From Anaerolineae bacterium (GTDB lineage Bacteria; Chloroflexota; Anaerolineae; Aggregatilineales; J027): a DNA stretch of 64,000 bases. The first letter of the stretch is position 1; the number at the start of each line of letters is the position of its first letter. Below, piece after piece: positions 9,850-18,779 of this stretch. A program made the position numbers and the translations under genes. The stretch is from NCBI GenBank assembly GCA_008933735.1, contig WBUL01000008.1, positions 62,001-126,000 of the forward strand, given 5' to 3'. The notes below the pieces were generated by a model. That model was not told the origin of the DNA. It ran no database searches and saw nothing but the letters and a program-made list of their open reading frames with translations.

Positions 9850-10335
9850 TTAACAGACATATGTACAGCGGCATGTATCTAATACCTCGGTCGGGCGAAG
9901 TGTCCAGACCGTGACGACGGCGTCGATGTATCGTTGTTTCATCGCTCGTGCGACGGACACTCGATGATGCCCATCCACCACATAATACACATCGCCTGCC
10001 TGAATCAGTTCAATCGGCGGAAGAGATTTCCCGTCATACAACGCCTTTGCGATCCGCACCCAGCGATCTTTGCTGCCTTCCCGGATCGGATGAAAATCGC
10101 TGTCAAAATCATCCATTCTATCCAGGGTGCCTTTAATTTGATGAACCGGGACAGTTCTCAGCCCTACCTCATGACGATTTTCAATCGCAGCATGGTGCAT
10201 GAGTTCCGTCAAACTTTGCAATCGGGATGAACGTCCTGTAATCTGCTTGGCGAAACGCTTAAGCAGACCGGACAGGGCAAAATTATCAAACGTCAGTTCA
10301 AACTGAGCTTCTTGGGATGTTACCGGGACAATCAT
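9850..10335 (-). CDS. ParB/Srx-like domain protein
   Basis: A 161-residue protein with the ParB N-terminal (sulfiredoxin-like) fold. There is an introductory LRTVPVHQIKGTLDR, a segment about ways of choosing substrate (SLPPIELIQAGDVYYVVDGHHR) and the diagnostic DGHHRVSVARA motif, equivalent to the GxxRxxA box of ParB and related CTPase/nuclease folds. It lacks the helix-turn-helix DNA-binding half of chromosomal ParB and has no parA neighbour, so a role in segregation is unlikely. An ATG at 10335 has a good ribosome site (GGAGAG, 5 nt away), preferred over 10365. It ends with an odd cysteine-rich tail, CRCTYVC. Confidence 0.75.
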   Translation of the reverse strand: MIVPVTSQEAQFELTFDNFALSGLLKRFAKQITGRSSRLQSLTELMHHAAIENRHEVGLRTVPVHQIKGTLDRMDDFDSDFHPIREGSKDRWVRIAKALYDGKSLPPIELIQAGDVYYVVDGHHRVSVARAMKQRYIDAVVTVWTLRPTEVLDTCRCTYVC

Positions 10336-10369
10336 TACTGCTCTCCAGTCGGCTTGTATTTTCAAGCTA

Positions 10370-10382
10370 ACTGTAGAACAGT
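10370..10382. promoter_or_regulatory. Short inverted repeat upstream of the ParB-like gene
   Basis: ACTGT-AGA-ACAGT, 35 nt before the ParB-like ATG and 34 nt after the end of the LuxR-type gene. It is a possible operator, but the arms are only five bases long. Confidence 0.25.
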
Positions 10383-10415
10383 AATGATAGGCGGTGACCT
10401 AACGAAAGATAGGTT

Positions 10416-12872
10416 TTACGATAGGAGGCGGAGCGTTTTTGCCCGCGCCACGGCCTGCGTCCGACTCTGCACATTCAGCTTGCCATAGATGTTGTGCAGA
10501 TACCATTTAACCGTTCCTTCAGTTAAAAAGAGCTGTTCTGCAATCGTTCTGTTGGAGTGCCCCGCGGCCACATGTTCCAGCACCTCAAGTTCGCGGTCGC
10601 TCAGGTTTTCGACAAACTCGCTGGAAGCTGGTGTTTCACCAAAGACCGCCAGCAGCTTTTCCTGGTAAGGGGATTCCGGAAGCTGGTTTAAAAGCTGCTG
10701 CATTGGGCGTCCTTCATCCACAAACAAACGCACATAACCTTCCGGCTCTGCCATCTCCAATGCCTGCTGCAACGTATAAATCGACCGTTCATGATCATTC
10801 GCCGCAAAGTAGGCCAGCGCTTGCAGCATCAAAATTTCGATCAGATTCCCGATCTGCCCATAGGCGTCAGCCTGCTGGTGCAGGTCATTCAACAGATCAT
10901 GTGCGGCATTTATTTTACGCTGGGCAATCAGCACCCGCGCTTTGGTCAGCTTTTCAAAATCGGATGCCTGATCTGACCCCGCATCTATATCCTCCAGCCA
11001 GTAACCAGCGATATGAGTTTTGCCTTTTGCCAGCCACAGCCGCGCCTGCCATGCCTGCATCCCACACCAGTTAATGAATCGTCGCGCCTGTTCAAGCCGT
11101 TCGATACCTGCCTCACATTCTAAGATGCGGGCATACAGAATGTTGCCATAGACGAGAATTTTCATCTCGCCGCCCTGCTCGCCTAACTTGAGCGCTTTGT
11201 CTAGGTAGTCCCGCGCTTCGTCGAGTTGATTCCACTCGTAAAACACTTCCGCAATGCCGAGGTAAAGAATCCCCGTAACGGGTAAGGTGGTGTCGATCTG
11301 ATCAAGTGCTGCGCGGTAATGTGCTAATGCTTGATGCAACCTGCCCTGTGCCTGCTGTACCTTGCCAATGAAATAGGTAGAAAACACTTCTGCCCGTTGA
11401 TTCCCGGCTGCACGGCTGAGATTTTGGGCTTCAGTAAAGACGCGCCGCGCCCGTTTTAAATCGCCATTATCCAGGTAGGCGTGCCCCAGATTCAGAAAAA
11501 TATCTGCCCGCAGCGATAGCGCCTCTTCAGGTAAGTGTTGCAGCGCATATTCGCCGCATGAGATGATCTTAGCCCGATCTCCCAGGTACGCCGCGATACG
11601 GGTATGGATAGCCGCACTTTCCCCGACAACTTGTGGCGAGGTGTCCTCAATACCTTTCAAATAACCAAGGGCTCGGTCACTTTCTCCGCTGTGTGCCAGC
11701 GCCCAGGCATAAACCAGTCGCAGGTCATTGTCTTCCCAGACGAGGGGTTCCGGCAGCGCTGACAGCCAGTTTTTCACGGTGTACACCTCGCCCCGTGCGA
11801 TTTTTGCCCGTGCGTGGGCTTTAATCAATCGTGCCGCGAGGGGTGCGTCACCTAGCAGCGCATGAAAGATCGCATCATGAACGTTTCCCTGCTGCTCATG
11901 CCACAGCGCCGCCCGACAATGTAATTCCTGTGCCGGTTGCGTCCTATTGAGACGGTCCCGCAGAAAATCAGCAAAGAGGCAGTGGTAACGGTACTGCTGG
12001 CGATGATCATCCAGCGGAATGACCAGCAAATTGGCTGCTTCCAGTTTTTCAAGAATTGACTGGCTGTCCGAGCGACCCGTAACCGCATCACATAAAGACG
12101 CATTCAAGTGGCTCAGGATAGATGTTTGCAGCAGGAAGGTTTGGATTTCCGCCGCTTGATTCTGGAAAATCTCTTCAGAGAGATAATCTGCAACGTAGCG
12201 GTGGTCACCTTTAAACGCGGCAATCGTGGTCTGCAAATCGCAGCACGCTCCGTGCAGCGCCGCCGCCGCAAGCTGCAAACCTGCGATCCATCCTTCTGTA
12301 ACCGTGTGCAGGGTGTGAACATCTTCTTGAGACAGCGGAAGCTGCATTTCATCCTGAAGCAGGTATGCCGTTTCTTCGAGCGTGAAATTCAAATCTGCGG
12401 CACGCAGTTCCAGCAGTTGATTCTGGGCACGCAGCCGTGCAATCGGCAGTTTGACAGCGCTGCGGCTGGCGATCATCAAGCCAACATGGTCTGGTAGCTG
12501 TTCCAGGAGAAAGGCTACTGCACGCAGAACATCTGGCGAAGTCAGCACTTCATAATTGTCCAGCACAAGAAAAGTTGGCTGTACCTGGATTTCGCTTAAC
12601 CGCGTCAGCACCACCGCTTCCGGCGATGATGGCATGATGCTGGTACGAACCAGATCAAGCAAATCTTCCCCAAGCGCACCGATCAGGCTTTGCCAGAAAC
12701 AGTCCGCCGTGTTATCCGTTTCATGCAGCGAAACCCAGATGACATTTTTCCCCTCCGCCCAGTCACACAGCAGCATCGTCTTGCCGGAACCCGGTGGCGC
12801 GGCAACGACCGTCAGTTTTTTAGCCTCATCCAGCCGCTGATGCAGCCGTTGGCGTTGAATCAGATTATTCAT
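10416..12872 (-). CDS. LuxR/MalT-type STAND transcriptional regulator
   Basis: An 818-residue signal-transduction ATPase. The N-terminus has a Walker A (APPGSGKT, residues about 25-32) and a Walker B-like FLVLDNYEVL near 100-110, then an NB-ARC-like winged segment. The centre (about 300-700) is a series of TPR-like helical pairs, for example LGHAYLDNGDLKRARRVF. The C-terminus is a GerE/LuxR helix-turn-helix (LSDRELEVLEHVAAGHSNRT, then a recognition helix with LTEGTVKWYLHNIYGKL). In MalT-like proteins an inducer binds the TPR part and allows ATP-driven oligomerisation; the inducer here is unknown. GAGG lies 5 nt before the ATG. Genes on both sides are transcribed the same way and are candidate targets. 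Confidence 0.9.
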   Translation of the reverse strand: MNNLIQRQRLHQRLDEAKKLTVVAAPPGSGKTMLLCDWAEGKNVIWVSLHETDNTADCFWQSLIGALGEDLLDLVRTSIMPSSPEAVVLTRLSEIQVQPTFLVLDNYEVLTSPDVLRAVAFLLEQLPDHVGLMIASRSAVKLPIARLRAQNQLLELRAADLNFTLEETAYLLQDEMQLPLSQEDVHTLHTVTEGWIAGLQLAAAALHGACCDLQTTIAAFKGDHRYVADYLSEEIFQNQAAEIQTFLLQTSILSHLNASLCDAVTGRSDSQSILEKLEAANLLVIPLDDHRQQYRYHCLFADFLRDRLNRTQPAQELHCRAALWHEQQGNVHDAIFHALLGDAPLAARLIKAHARAKIARGEVYTVKNWLSALPEPLVWEDNDLRLVYAWALAHSGESDRALGYLKGIEDTSPQVVGESAAIHTRIAAYLGDRAKIISCGEYALQHLPEEALSLRADIFLNLGHAYLDNGDLKRARRVFTEAQNLSRAAGNQRAEVFSTYFIGKVQQAQGRLHQALAHYRAALDQIDTTLPVTGILYLGIAEVFYEWNQLDEARDYLDKALKLGEQGGEMKILVYGNILYARILECEAGIERLEQARRFINWCGMQAWQARLWLAKGKTHIAGYWLEDIDAGSDQASDFEKLTKARVLIAQRKINAAHDLLNDLHQQADAYGQIGNLIEILMLQALAYFAANDHERSIYTLQQALEMAEPEGYVRLFVDEGRPMQQLLNQLPESPYQEKLLAVFGETPASSEFVENLSDRELEVLEHVAAGHSNRTIAEQLFLTEGTVKWYLHNIYGKLNVQSRTQAVARAKTLRLLS

Positions 12873-12920
12873 GGCAGCCTCGCGGAATAAATGTTATTGG
12901 AATTATATCAGAACATCTTT

Positions 12921-13604
12921 TCAATCTGAGGAGATCGGTAGGGCGGTGTTAATGGGGGTTGGCGTGGGCGATTTTGCATCGGTTTCTACTCGGTAAACGA
13001 TATAGAAACCGCCATCCTGTGACTGAAACCGATTCTCGCCTTCAGAATAGTGATCTGTTTTCCGAAGTGGCAGCCATAATTCGCCAAGCACTTCGATTTC
13101 ACCAAACCACCTCAGTAAACTGTCACTGCCCCCGCTGACAACCAAGGCCAATGGGCTGCCCACGACAACCGCCTGAGCCTGCAACAGATCAAACCCCTGG
13201 GCGAGCTGCGAACTGATGTGAGTTAGCTCGGTCACTGGATAGGCTCGATGCCGAAAAGCCAGCACCCACAATCCGATCTCTGATGCTTCGGTATTGATGA
13301 GCAGTGGATAATCAGAAAAATCAAAGGTTTTTTCCGGCACCCCCGGCTGATTCGAAGGATATACCAGGTAGGCTGGATTGCCGTTGCCATCCGTCAGCAC
13401 AACCAGCACCTGCGTATCAGGATTCGGATCATCGTTCAAAAGAGTCAGTTCCAGAATGGCAACCGACAGCAGTTCCTGCCCTGCCGCGCTGATGTGCAGA
13501 ATTTCGCGGTCGGCAGGGCGGTCAGGGAGAGCAGTAGGAGGTTGTGCTTCTGGTATGCAAGCTGCCAGCAGCATCAGAAGCACAATCAAAACACCACGCC
13601 ACAT
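12921..13604 (-). CDS. Putative lipoprotein, partner of the GAP1-like gene
   Basis: A 227-residue exported lipoprotein. The N-terminus MWRGVLIVLLMLLAAC contains a lipobox (LLAAC), so the cysteine at residue 16 should be lipidated. The rest is beta-rich without a recognised family (VLVVLTDGNGNPAYLVYP, FDLLQAQAVVVGSPLALVVS) and ends in a Thr/Pro stretch (SPTPTPINTALP). The ATG lies 5 nt after the stop of the preceding 1057-residue gene, which suggests translational coupling and a shared function. No strong ribosome site is seen. The function is unknown. Confidence 0.7.
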   Translation of the reverse strand: MWRGVLIVLLMLLAACIPEAQPPTALPDRPADREILHISAAGQELLSVAILELTLLNDDPNPDTQVLVVLTDGNGNPAYLVYPSNQPGVPEKTFDFSDYPLLINTEASEIGLWVLAFRHRAYPVTELTHISSQLAQGFDLLQAQAVVVGSPLALVVSGGSDSLLRWFGEIEVLGELWLPLRKTDHYSEGENRFQSQDGGFYIVYRVETDAKSPTPTPINTALPISSD

Positions 13605-13609
13605 GATTC

Positions 13610-16600
13610 TTAGCGTTTGTGGGTACGGTTGAAATACCCACTCACCCAGCGCAGCGCTTCCAGTTCGTTTTGCGGCTGGAAACTGCCTGTGTCCAGTGTC
13701 TTATTCTCGAAGATGCTTTTCTTTGTCCGGTTTGCCATCATCGGGATCAGTGCCGCAATATGCTGAGTATCCTCCGCTAGAATAGGTCGGCACTGCCGCT
13801 GATTAAAAAGGGAAATCTGTTTCCACAGATTCTCAAGCTCTTCGTTTAGCGTCTCCAGATCAATTTTGGGCGGGCTGTTCGGAGGGAAGGCTTGCAGAAG
13901 ACGATTTAATAACCCTTCCATGGCGTCGGATTCACGCAGGAGCTCCTGGGCACCTCGCACCCCGAACATGTGCGCCATCTCCTCACGAGACAGATCGGGT
14001 GTGAACTTTTTCTTGCCAGAAAAATACCCACCGAGGTAAATCAGCATTTCCAGACCGGTTTCCGGCGGAATCTGATTCAGTAACAGTTGTTCGTTCCGTT
14101 CCAGAGTGCGCCGATTCTGGGCCCGCTGCGTCCCTAACTGAAAAATATGGCGGGCAATAAAATCAATATTGGCACCGATATGGCTGCGTTCATCATCGGT
14201 CAAGTGCCCAACCATTGCATCCAGGTTGGCGCGGATACGATGGGGGGGCGGCACATCTTTGTTTTCGTGATACGTTGATCCCATGTCATACAAGAGTTGG
14301 GACGTAATCCGCAGTGCCTCTGTATACTTCAGCAGGTCGGTATCTTCGCCGAGAATCTGACGGAAAAGATAGGTGGCCTGCAATTTCTGGCCGATATTTT
14401 CCCCTAACTGCCGCCCAAAAAAGGCGGGTAGCGTATGGGCAACGGTCTCATCAGCTTTGCGGACGTAGACTCGCATCAGGGCCATTCCTGCCGAAGCGAC
14501 CTGCATATCCCAATTGAGATGCTCCCAGACTTTGACCATCTGGCGGCGGCCTTCTTCGCCATTTTTCAACGCAACGTCCAGCATAATCTGCCCACATTCC
14601 AGCACATTGACGGCGTCACGATTCGCGGCGAGATACTCCATCAATTTCATGACATTCTCCACACCAATCGTCTCGACCAGTTCCTTTTCCTGATTCATCA
14701 GGGTAGACAGGCGGCGGGCCGGGTTGCGATAGGCATGATTCCAGTCACTCGCAATCAGCATGGAACAGTAGATTTTGGCACGCGGCTCAGAACGCAGCTT
14801 GCTCTGTTCCAGCAGGGCAAAGATTTGCTGCATGGTTTCAATGGGCAGCTTGAGGCCGAGAAAAATCCGCCCGGCGACTTCTGCAAATTCGGGCAGGCGG
14901 TTCAGCCCAAAAAGCTCACTCTGGTACACTTGCAGCAAATTGACCCCGGCCTCATGCCGTCCGGTTGTGAAATACAGCGCGGGAAGCATCTCCAGGGTGG
15001 TGGGAGAAAGGCTCTGTAGCTGCTTGGCGCTGGTGTAATATTTTGTAAAATACTGGATAAGCTGGTCAAACTGCTCCGCATATCCGGATTGAGCCGCCCG
15101 AACCACGCCTTCCAGAGTGCGCTGGTCAACCAGTTCTGTCCGTTCCAGCGTCACCGCCCATTCAATCAAGCGGCTCATGACGATCATCCTGTTTTCGGGC
15201 TCAAGCTCACTGACCGCTCCCACAAGCAGTCTTTCAGGAGGGTTTGCACGCGGTTGGGGATGCAAAAAGGTCAGCGCATATTGCAGTTTAGGCGGTAAAT
15301 ACTGGGAGAATGCCGGGTCGGTGGTCAGGTTTTGAAAACCTGCCAGCGGCATGTGACGAGTCGCCAGTGTAAACAACCCCCGCGCAAGTTCCTGATCATA
15401 CACCGCTGATGCGCGAATCCGGTCGATAATTTGCGGCAGAACGCTCTCAAGCTGCATCGCGCTCGGTAGCGCCTGAATCTGCTGCAAAAAGCCGTTAATC
15501 CGCGGTGTATCCCGCTCTTTGAGCAGTTCATCCAGATGTTTGAAAATCGCAATGTAGCCGAGCCGGTGCCAGGGGAGGCTGGTGGCCTGCGGTACTGAGG
15601 TCAGCCAGTGTTCAACAATCTGCAAAACTTTCAGGTCGCGGCCTTCATCTTCAATCGCTGTCCGCAACTGCTGGTAAATGGACTCTGCCACCGGGCGATT
15701 TGTTGCGGCGACTACTGGCAGCACATCAGCATGTTCGATGTTGGTATCCAGTACCAGGGTAAACGCCAGCAGATGACGGGCATAGCGCAGGGCTAAATCT
15801 TCTGGCAGGGTCGGGTCTTGCTGCAAAATTTCTGCAATGATTTCCCTGTCGGCTGGCTGGTTATTTAACACCGCCGCATCAATCGCGGCCCGCCGCGACG
15901 CAAAATGCAGTGCTTGGGCCAGACTTTCTTTCCGCATGGCTCGCCAGACCGCCGTGCGAGCCATACGGGTCGTATTTTCCACCACCAGCGAAGCGTCCAA
16001 TCGAAGCTGCGATGTGATAAATTTGCTGTATTTGTCCTGAGGTGGTTCACCGATCATCTGCCCTGCCAGCCAATCATAGACCAGATGGTCAGCAGGAGGG
16101 TTACCTGCCGCCAGGAACTTCAACTGGACACGGGTATCTTCTACTTTTTCTACGGAAATAGCCCAGGTCACCCCCAGACGGGCGGGCGCGGGCAGCAGGC
16201 ACAGCATCCCGTGAATAAAACGCATCCGTTTTTCCAGGGATGGAGGCGCATTGATGATCGCTATTGACTGGCGTTGAATCAGCCCGGCCAGAAGCCCTTC
16301 AACATTTTTAACATTATCACCACAGTAGAAATACAGGTCGTAAAGCAGTTTTACCTGAAAATCGTCCTCAAGCGGTTGGGGGTCTTCCAGGGTCAGTAAT
16401 GGAAGGTTACGATGCTGCTGCTCGAAGGAAGGCATGTCTTTTTTCGCCAGTCCTTCCCAGAATCGGTAATTGCCTCCCAGCCAGCGCAGCGCGATTCCCG
16501 GCACAATCTGATAATGAAGCTGAGGATGACCCTCCTTTGTGCGTTGGGATTTCAGAAAAATGTATTCGAGCGTTTCACCCCTGAACAGGCCAATGGAACT

Positions 16601-16783
16601 TGGCAGGTCATTGGAGGCCTGGTCGAGAGGGGGCGGGCTGATACGCGCGTACTTTAAACATTCCTGTACCTGGGGGAGTGTTATCCCCGGTGTACTGGCG
16701 AGGATCCCCGGCGAACCGACTGGCGCACCGTTGAGAATCAGGTTTCCGAAATAGAAGTGTTCAATTTCAAAAATGCGAGCCAC
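13610..16783 (-). CDS. Large GAP1-like (GTPase-associated protein) helical protein
   Basis: A 1057-residue cytoplasmic protein with GTG start, no signal peptide and no membrane segment. The N-terminus (EIEHFYFGNLILNG, then GSPGILASTPGIT and ISPPP) resembles what I recall of the GAP1-N domains found in predicted bacterial GTPase-linked conflict or signalling systems; the ASTPG turn is the best match. It is followed by RFIHGMLCLLPAPARLGVTWA and a long helical region (about 300-1050) without Walker motifs. Neighbours are cmk upstream and a lipoprotein 5 nt downstream. No GTPase gene lies beside it in this window. The family call is an inference from memory and needs a profile search. Confidence 0.5.
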   Translation of the reverse strand: MARIFEIEHFYFGNLILNGAPVGSPGILASTPGITLPQVQECLKYARISPPPLDQASNDLPSSIGLFRGETLEYIFLKSQRTKEGHPQLHYQIVPGIALRWLGGNYRFWEGLAKKDMPSFEQQHRNLPLLTLEDPQPLEDDFQVKLLYDLYFYCGDNVKNVEGLLAGLIQRQSIAIINAPPSLEKRMRFIHGMLCLLPAPARLGVTWAISVEKVEDTRVQLKFLAAGNPPADHLVYDWLAGQMIGEPPQDKYSKFITSQLRLDASLVVENTTRMARTAVWRAMRKESLAQALHFASRRAAIDAAVLNNQPADREIIAEILQQDPTLPEDLALRYARHLLAFTLVLDTNIEHADVLPVVAATNRPVAESIYQQLRTAIEDEGRDLKVLQIVEHWLTSVPQATSLPWHRLGYIAIFKHLDELLKERDTPRINGFLQQIQALPSAMQLESVLPQIIDRIRASAVYDQELARGLFTLATRHMPLAGFQNLTTDPAFSQYLPPKLQYALTFLHPQPRANPPERLLVGAVSELEPENRMIVMSRLIEWAVTLERTELVDQRTLEGVVRAAQSGYAEQFDQLIQYFTKYYTSAKQLQSLSPTTLEMLPALYFTTGRHEAGVNLLQVYQSELFGLNRLPEFAEVAGRIFLGLKLPIETMQQIFALLEQSKLRSEPRAKIYCSMLIASDWNHAYRNPARRLSTLMNQEKELVETIGVENVMKLMEYLAANRDAVNVLECGQIMLDVALKNGEEGRRQMVKVWEHLNWDMQVASAGMALMRVYVRKADETVAHTLPAFFGRQLGENIGQKLQATYLFRQILGEDTDLLKYTEALRITSQLLYDMGSTYHENKDVPPPHRIRANLDAMVGHLTDDERSHIGANIDFIARHIFQLGTQRAQNRRTLERNEQLLLNQIPPETGLEMLIYLGGYFSGKKKFTPDLSREEMAHMFGVRGAQELLRESDAMEGLLNRLLQAFPPNSPPKIDLETLNEELENLWKQISLFNQRQCRPILAEDTQHIAALIPMMANRTKKSIFENKTLDTGSFQPQNELEALRWVSGYFNRTHKR

Positions 16784-16815
16784 TGTTGGATAAACTTTGT
16801 ATAGATAATCTCCCT

Positions 16816-16845
16816 ATAATAGTAGCACTTTTTTTTCTTTATCAA
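16816..16845 (-). promoter_or_regulatory. Promoter of the GAP1-like/lipoprotein operon
   Basis: On the minus strand TTGATA (16840-16845) and TATTAT (16816-16821) are separated by 18 nt, ending 32 nt before the GTG start. The spacer contains a long A-tract, which commonly strengthens promoters. Confidence 0.5.
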
Positions 16846-16863
16846 CAATGACTAAGGGACTTT

Positions 16864-17544
16864 TCAGGTTGCCGTCCAGTGTTCAATAATCTGGATTATT
16901 TCCTGCATGACGTCATCAATGGTTTTGTTGTCTGTCAAAATATAAATGGCGTCTTCTGCCCTGGTTAAGGGAGCAAGGCTGCGTTCGGTGTCGATTTTGT
17001 CCCGGCGCTGCATGTCATTAACAACAGTATCCAGGTCGGCCTCTTTGCCAGCATCCATCATTTGCAGATGCCGCCGTCGTGCACGTTCCGACAGCGAGGC
17101 ATCAATATACAGTTTTAAGTCAGCCTCCGGCAGGACGACAGTGCCAATATCTCGTCCCGCTAAAATCACATTTCCCTGAGCCGCAACTTTGCGCTGAAGC
17201 GGGAGCAACGCTTCACGCACGACGGTCATTTTGGAAATCGGAGACACATGGCTTTCCACACTTTTGCTGCGTAAATGATCGGTCACATCCTCCCCATTAG
17301 CGATAATGCGATAACTCGAAACCCCGTCATGTTCAATCCGCAAATTGAGCGTGCTTAAAACTGCTGTCACCGCATCGACATCCTCATAAGGCACATTGCC
17401 CTTTAAGACTACATAGGTAATCGCCCGGTAAAACGCCCCGGTATCTACAAACAGGTAGCCATACTTTTCTGCTAACCGTTCGGAAATTGTACTTTTCCCT
17501 GTTCCCGCAGGCCCATCAATAGCGATTATGCTAGGTTTTGGCAC
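16864..17544 (-). CDS. cmk: Cytidylate kinase
   Basis: Phosphorylates CMP and dCMP with ATP in pyrimidine nucleotide salvage and synthesis. The P-loop is IIAIDGPAGTGKST, followed by FVDTGAFYRAITY (CMP site), VILAGRDIGTVVLPEADLKLY and a lid with arginines (SERARRRHLQM). I choose the GTG at 17544 (product starts MPKPSIIAIDGP) because GGGGAG lies 9 nt upstream and the product matches normal Cmk length. The longer ATG at 17577 coincides with a TATAAT sequence that probably is the -10 box. The gene is first in a minus-strand run leading into the GAP1-like gene. Confidence 0.95.
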   Translation of the reverse strand: MPKPSIIAIDGPAGTGKSTISERLAEKYGYLFVDTGAFYRAITYVVLKGNVPYEDVDAVTAVLSTLNLRIEHDGVSSYRIIANGEDVTDHLRSKSVESHVSPISKMTVVREALLPLQRKVAAQGNVILAGRDIGTVVLPEADLKLYIDASLSERARRRHLQMMDAGKEADLDTVVNDMQRRDKIDTERSLAPLTRAEDAIYILTDNKTIDDVMQEIIQIIEHWTAT

Positions 17545-17575
17545 TGCCACATTCTCCCCACAACAACCACTGGGC

Positions 17576-17581
17576 ATTATA
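17576..17581 (-). promoter_or_regulatory. -10 box for cmk overlapping an upstream ATG
   Basis: Minus-strand TATAAT immediately runs into ATG at 17577, so transcription would start near 17569, downstream of that ATG. This argues for the GTG start at 17544. No strong -35 was recognised. Confidence 0.45.
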
Positions 17582-17666
17582 TACGAATTTTCTATGAAAA
17601 TCTGTGCTCAGAGCGCAGAGCTCCATTAAAATAGGTGTAGATTAGAGATAGACGCGGACATCACAC

Positions 17667-18023
17667 ATGGCGATCATTTTTGTTTTGGAAGACGACCAAG
17701 ACTTACGTAACCTGTATACCCGTGCCCTGAAGTTCAAAGGGTACCAAGTCGAATCTGCCGAAAACGCCGAAAAGGCGATTGAACTTCTGCGCTCTGGGCA
17801 GTTTATACCGGATGCCGCCGTGCTGGATATGTCCATGCCAGGGCTGCCGGGATCGGCGGTCGTGGACTATATTCGTACACAAAGCCCAATGCCGGATTTG
17901 CCGATTATCGTGATTAGCTGCGACGACGCATTTAAGTTTTCGCTCTCGTCCAGCGAAGTTAAGTTTATCCCTAAGCCGATTAATCTGTCAGATTTGTATT
18001 CGGCTGTCGCGGCTGCTGTTTAG
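17667..18023 (+). CDS. Stand-alone response regulator receiver domain
   Basis: A single CheY-like receiver of 118 residues. Acidic pocket residues D9 and D10 (VLEDDQDL), the phosphorylatable Asp in [10 protein letters not shown] (near 53), a Ser in IVISCDD as the switch residue and the conserved Lys in FIPKPINL are all present, so phosphorylation chemistry looks intact. There is no output domain and no histidine kinase nearby, so it probably signals by protein contact. Its last 44 bases overlap the convergent trmD gene, an unusually long convergent overlap. Confidence 0.9.
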   Translation: MAIIFVLEDDQDLRNLYTRALKFKGYQVESAENAEKAIELLRSGQFIPDAAVLDMSMPGLPGSAVVDYIRTQSPMPDLPIIVISCDDAFKFSLSSSEVKFIPKPINLSDLYSAVAAAV

Positions 18024-18738
18024 CAAGCTCCGCCAAGAACCACTTCTCTTCCTCACTCAGCGGCGCATCGGCAAGCATGTCAGGGCGGCGCTGCCATGTC
18101 CGCCGAATGCCCTCTCGCCGCCGCCACGCTTCGATCTTCGCATGATGCCCCTCCAACAAAACAGATGGCACTTCCAGCCCTTCAAAGTTGGCGGGACGGG
18201 TATAGTGGGGGTGTTCCAACAGACCCGTCGCGTGGGAATCAAGTTCCGCCCCCTGTTCTGCTCCCAGCACCCCCGGCAGCAGCCGTGATACCGCATCCAC
18301 CAGCAGCATCGCGGGCAGTTCACCACCCGTTAACACAAAATCCCCGATGCTGATTTCATCTGTGATACACAATTCGATTACCCGCTCATCGACCCCTTCG
18401 TAACGCCCACACACCAGGATCAACCGCTCATACTGAGCCAGCTCGCGGGCAACCCTTTGATTAAACACTCGCCCCTGCGGGCTCATCAAAATCACAGGAC
18501 AAGTATCAGTCTTTTTGACATCTCGGATCGCGGCAACCAGCGGCTTAGGCTTCATGACCATTCCTCCTCCACCGCCAAAAGGCGTATCATCCGTAACATG
18601 GTGTTTGTCGGTAGTATAGTCACGAATATTGAAAAGATTAACCTGGATTAATCCGGCTTCCTGGGCACGTTTTAGAATACTTTCGGTCATCGGTCCGGCG
18701 AACATTTCCGGGAACAATGTCAGGATGTCAAAACGCAT
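17980..18738 (-). CDS. trmD: tRNA (guanine37-N1)-methyltransferase
   Basis: Methylates G37 next to the anticodon of tRNAs reading CNN codons, preventing frameshifts. The 252-residue product begins [13 protein letters not shown] and has the SPOUT knot motifs [24 protein letters not shown] and [16 protein letters not shown], plus the C-terminal tRNA-binding segment with [12 protein letters not shown]. The ATG at 18738 has GAAGGA 9 nt upstream; the upstream in-frame ATG at 18768 would add a non-conserved ten residues. It follows the membrane glycosyltransferase gene by 41 nt on the same strand. It lacks the usual rpsP-rimM-rplS neighbours. Confidence 0.97.
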   Translation of the reverse strand: MRFDILTLFPEMFAGPMTESILKRAQEAGLIQVNLFNIRDYTTDKHHVTDDTPFGGGGGMVMKPKPLVAAIRDVKKTDTCPVILMSPQGRVFNQRVARELAQYERLILVCGRYEGVDERVIELCITDEISIGDFVLTGGELPAMLLVDAVSRLLPGVLGAEQGAELDSHATGLLEHPHYTRPANFEGLEVPSVLLEGHHAKIEAWRRREGIRRTWQRRPDMLADAPLSEEEKWFLAELAKQQPRQPNTNLTD

Positions 18739-18779
18739 GGGTTTATGTCCTTCGATCATGTCACACAATTGGCAAAAGG

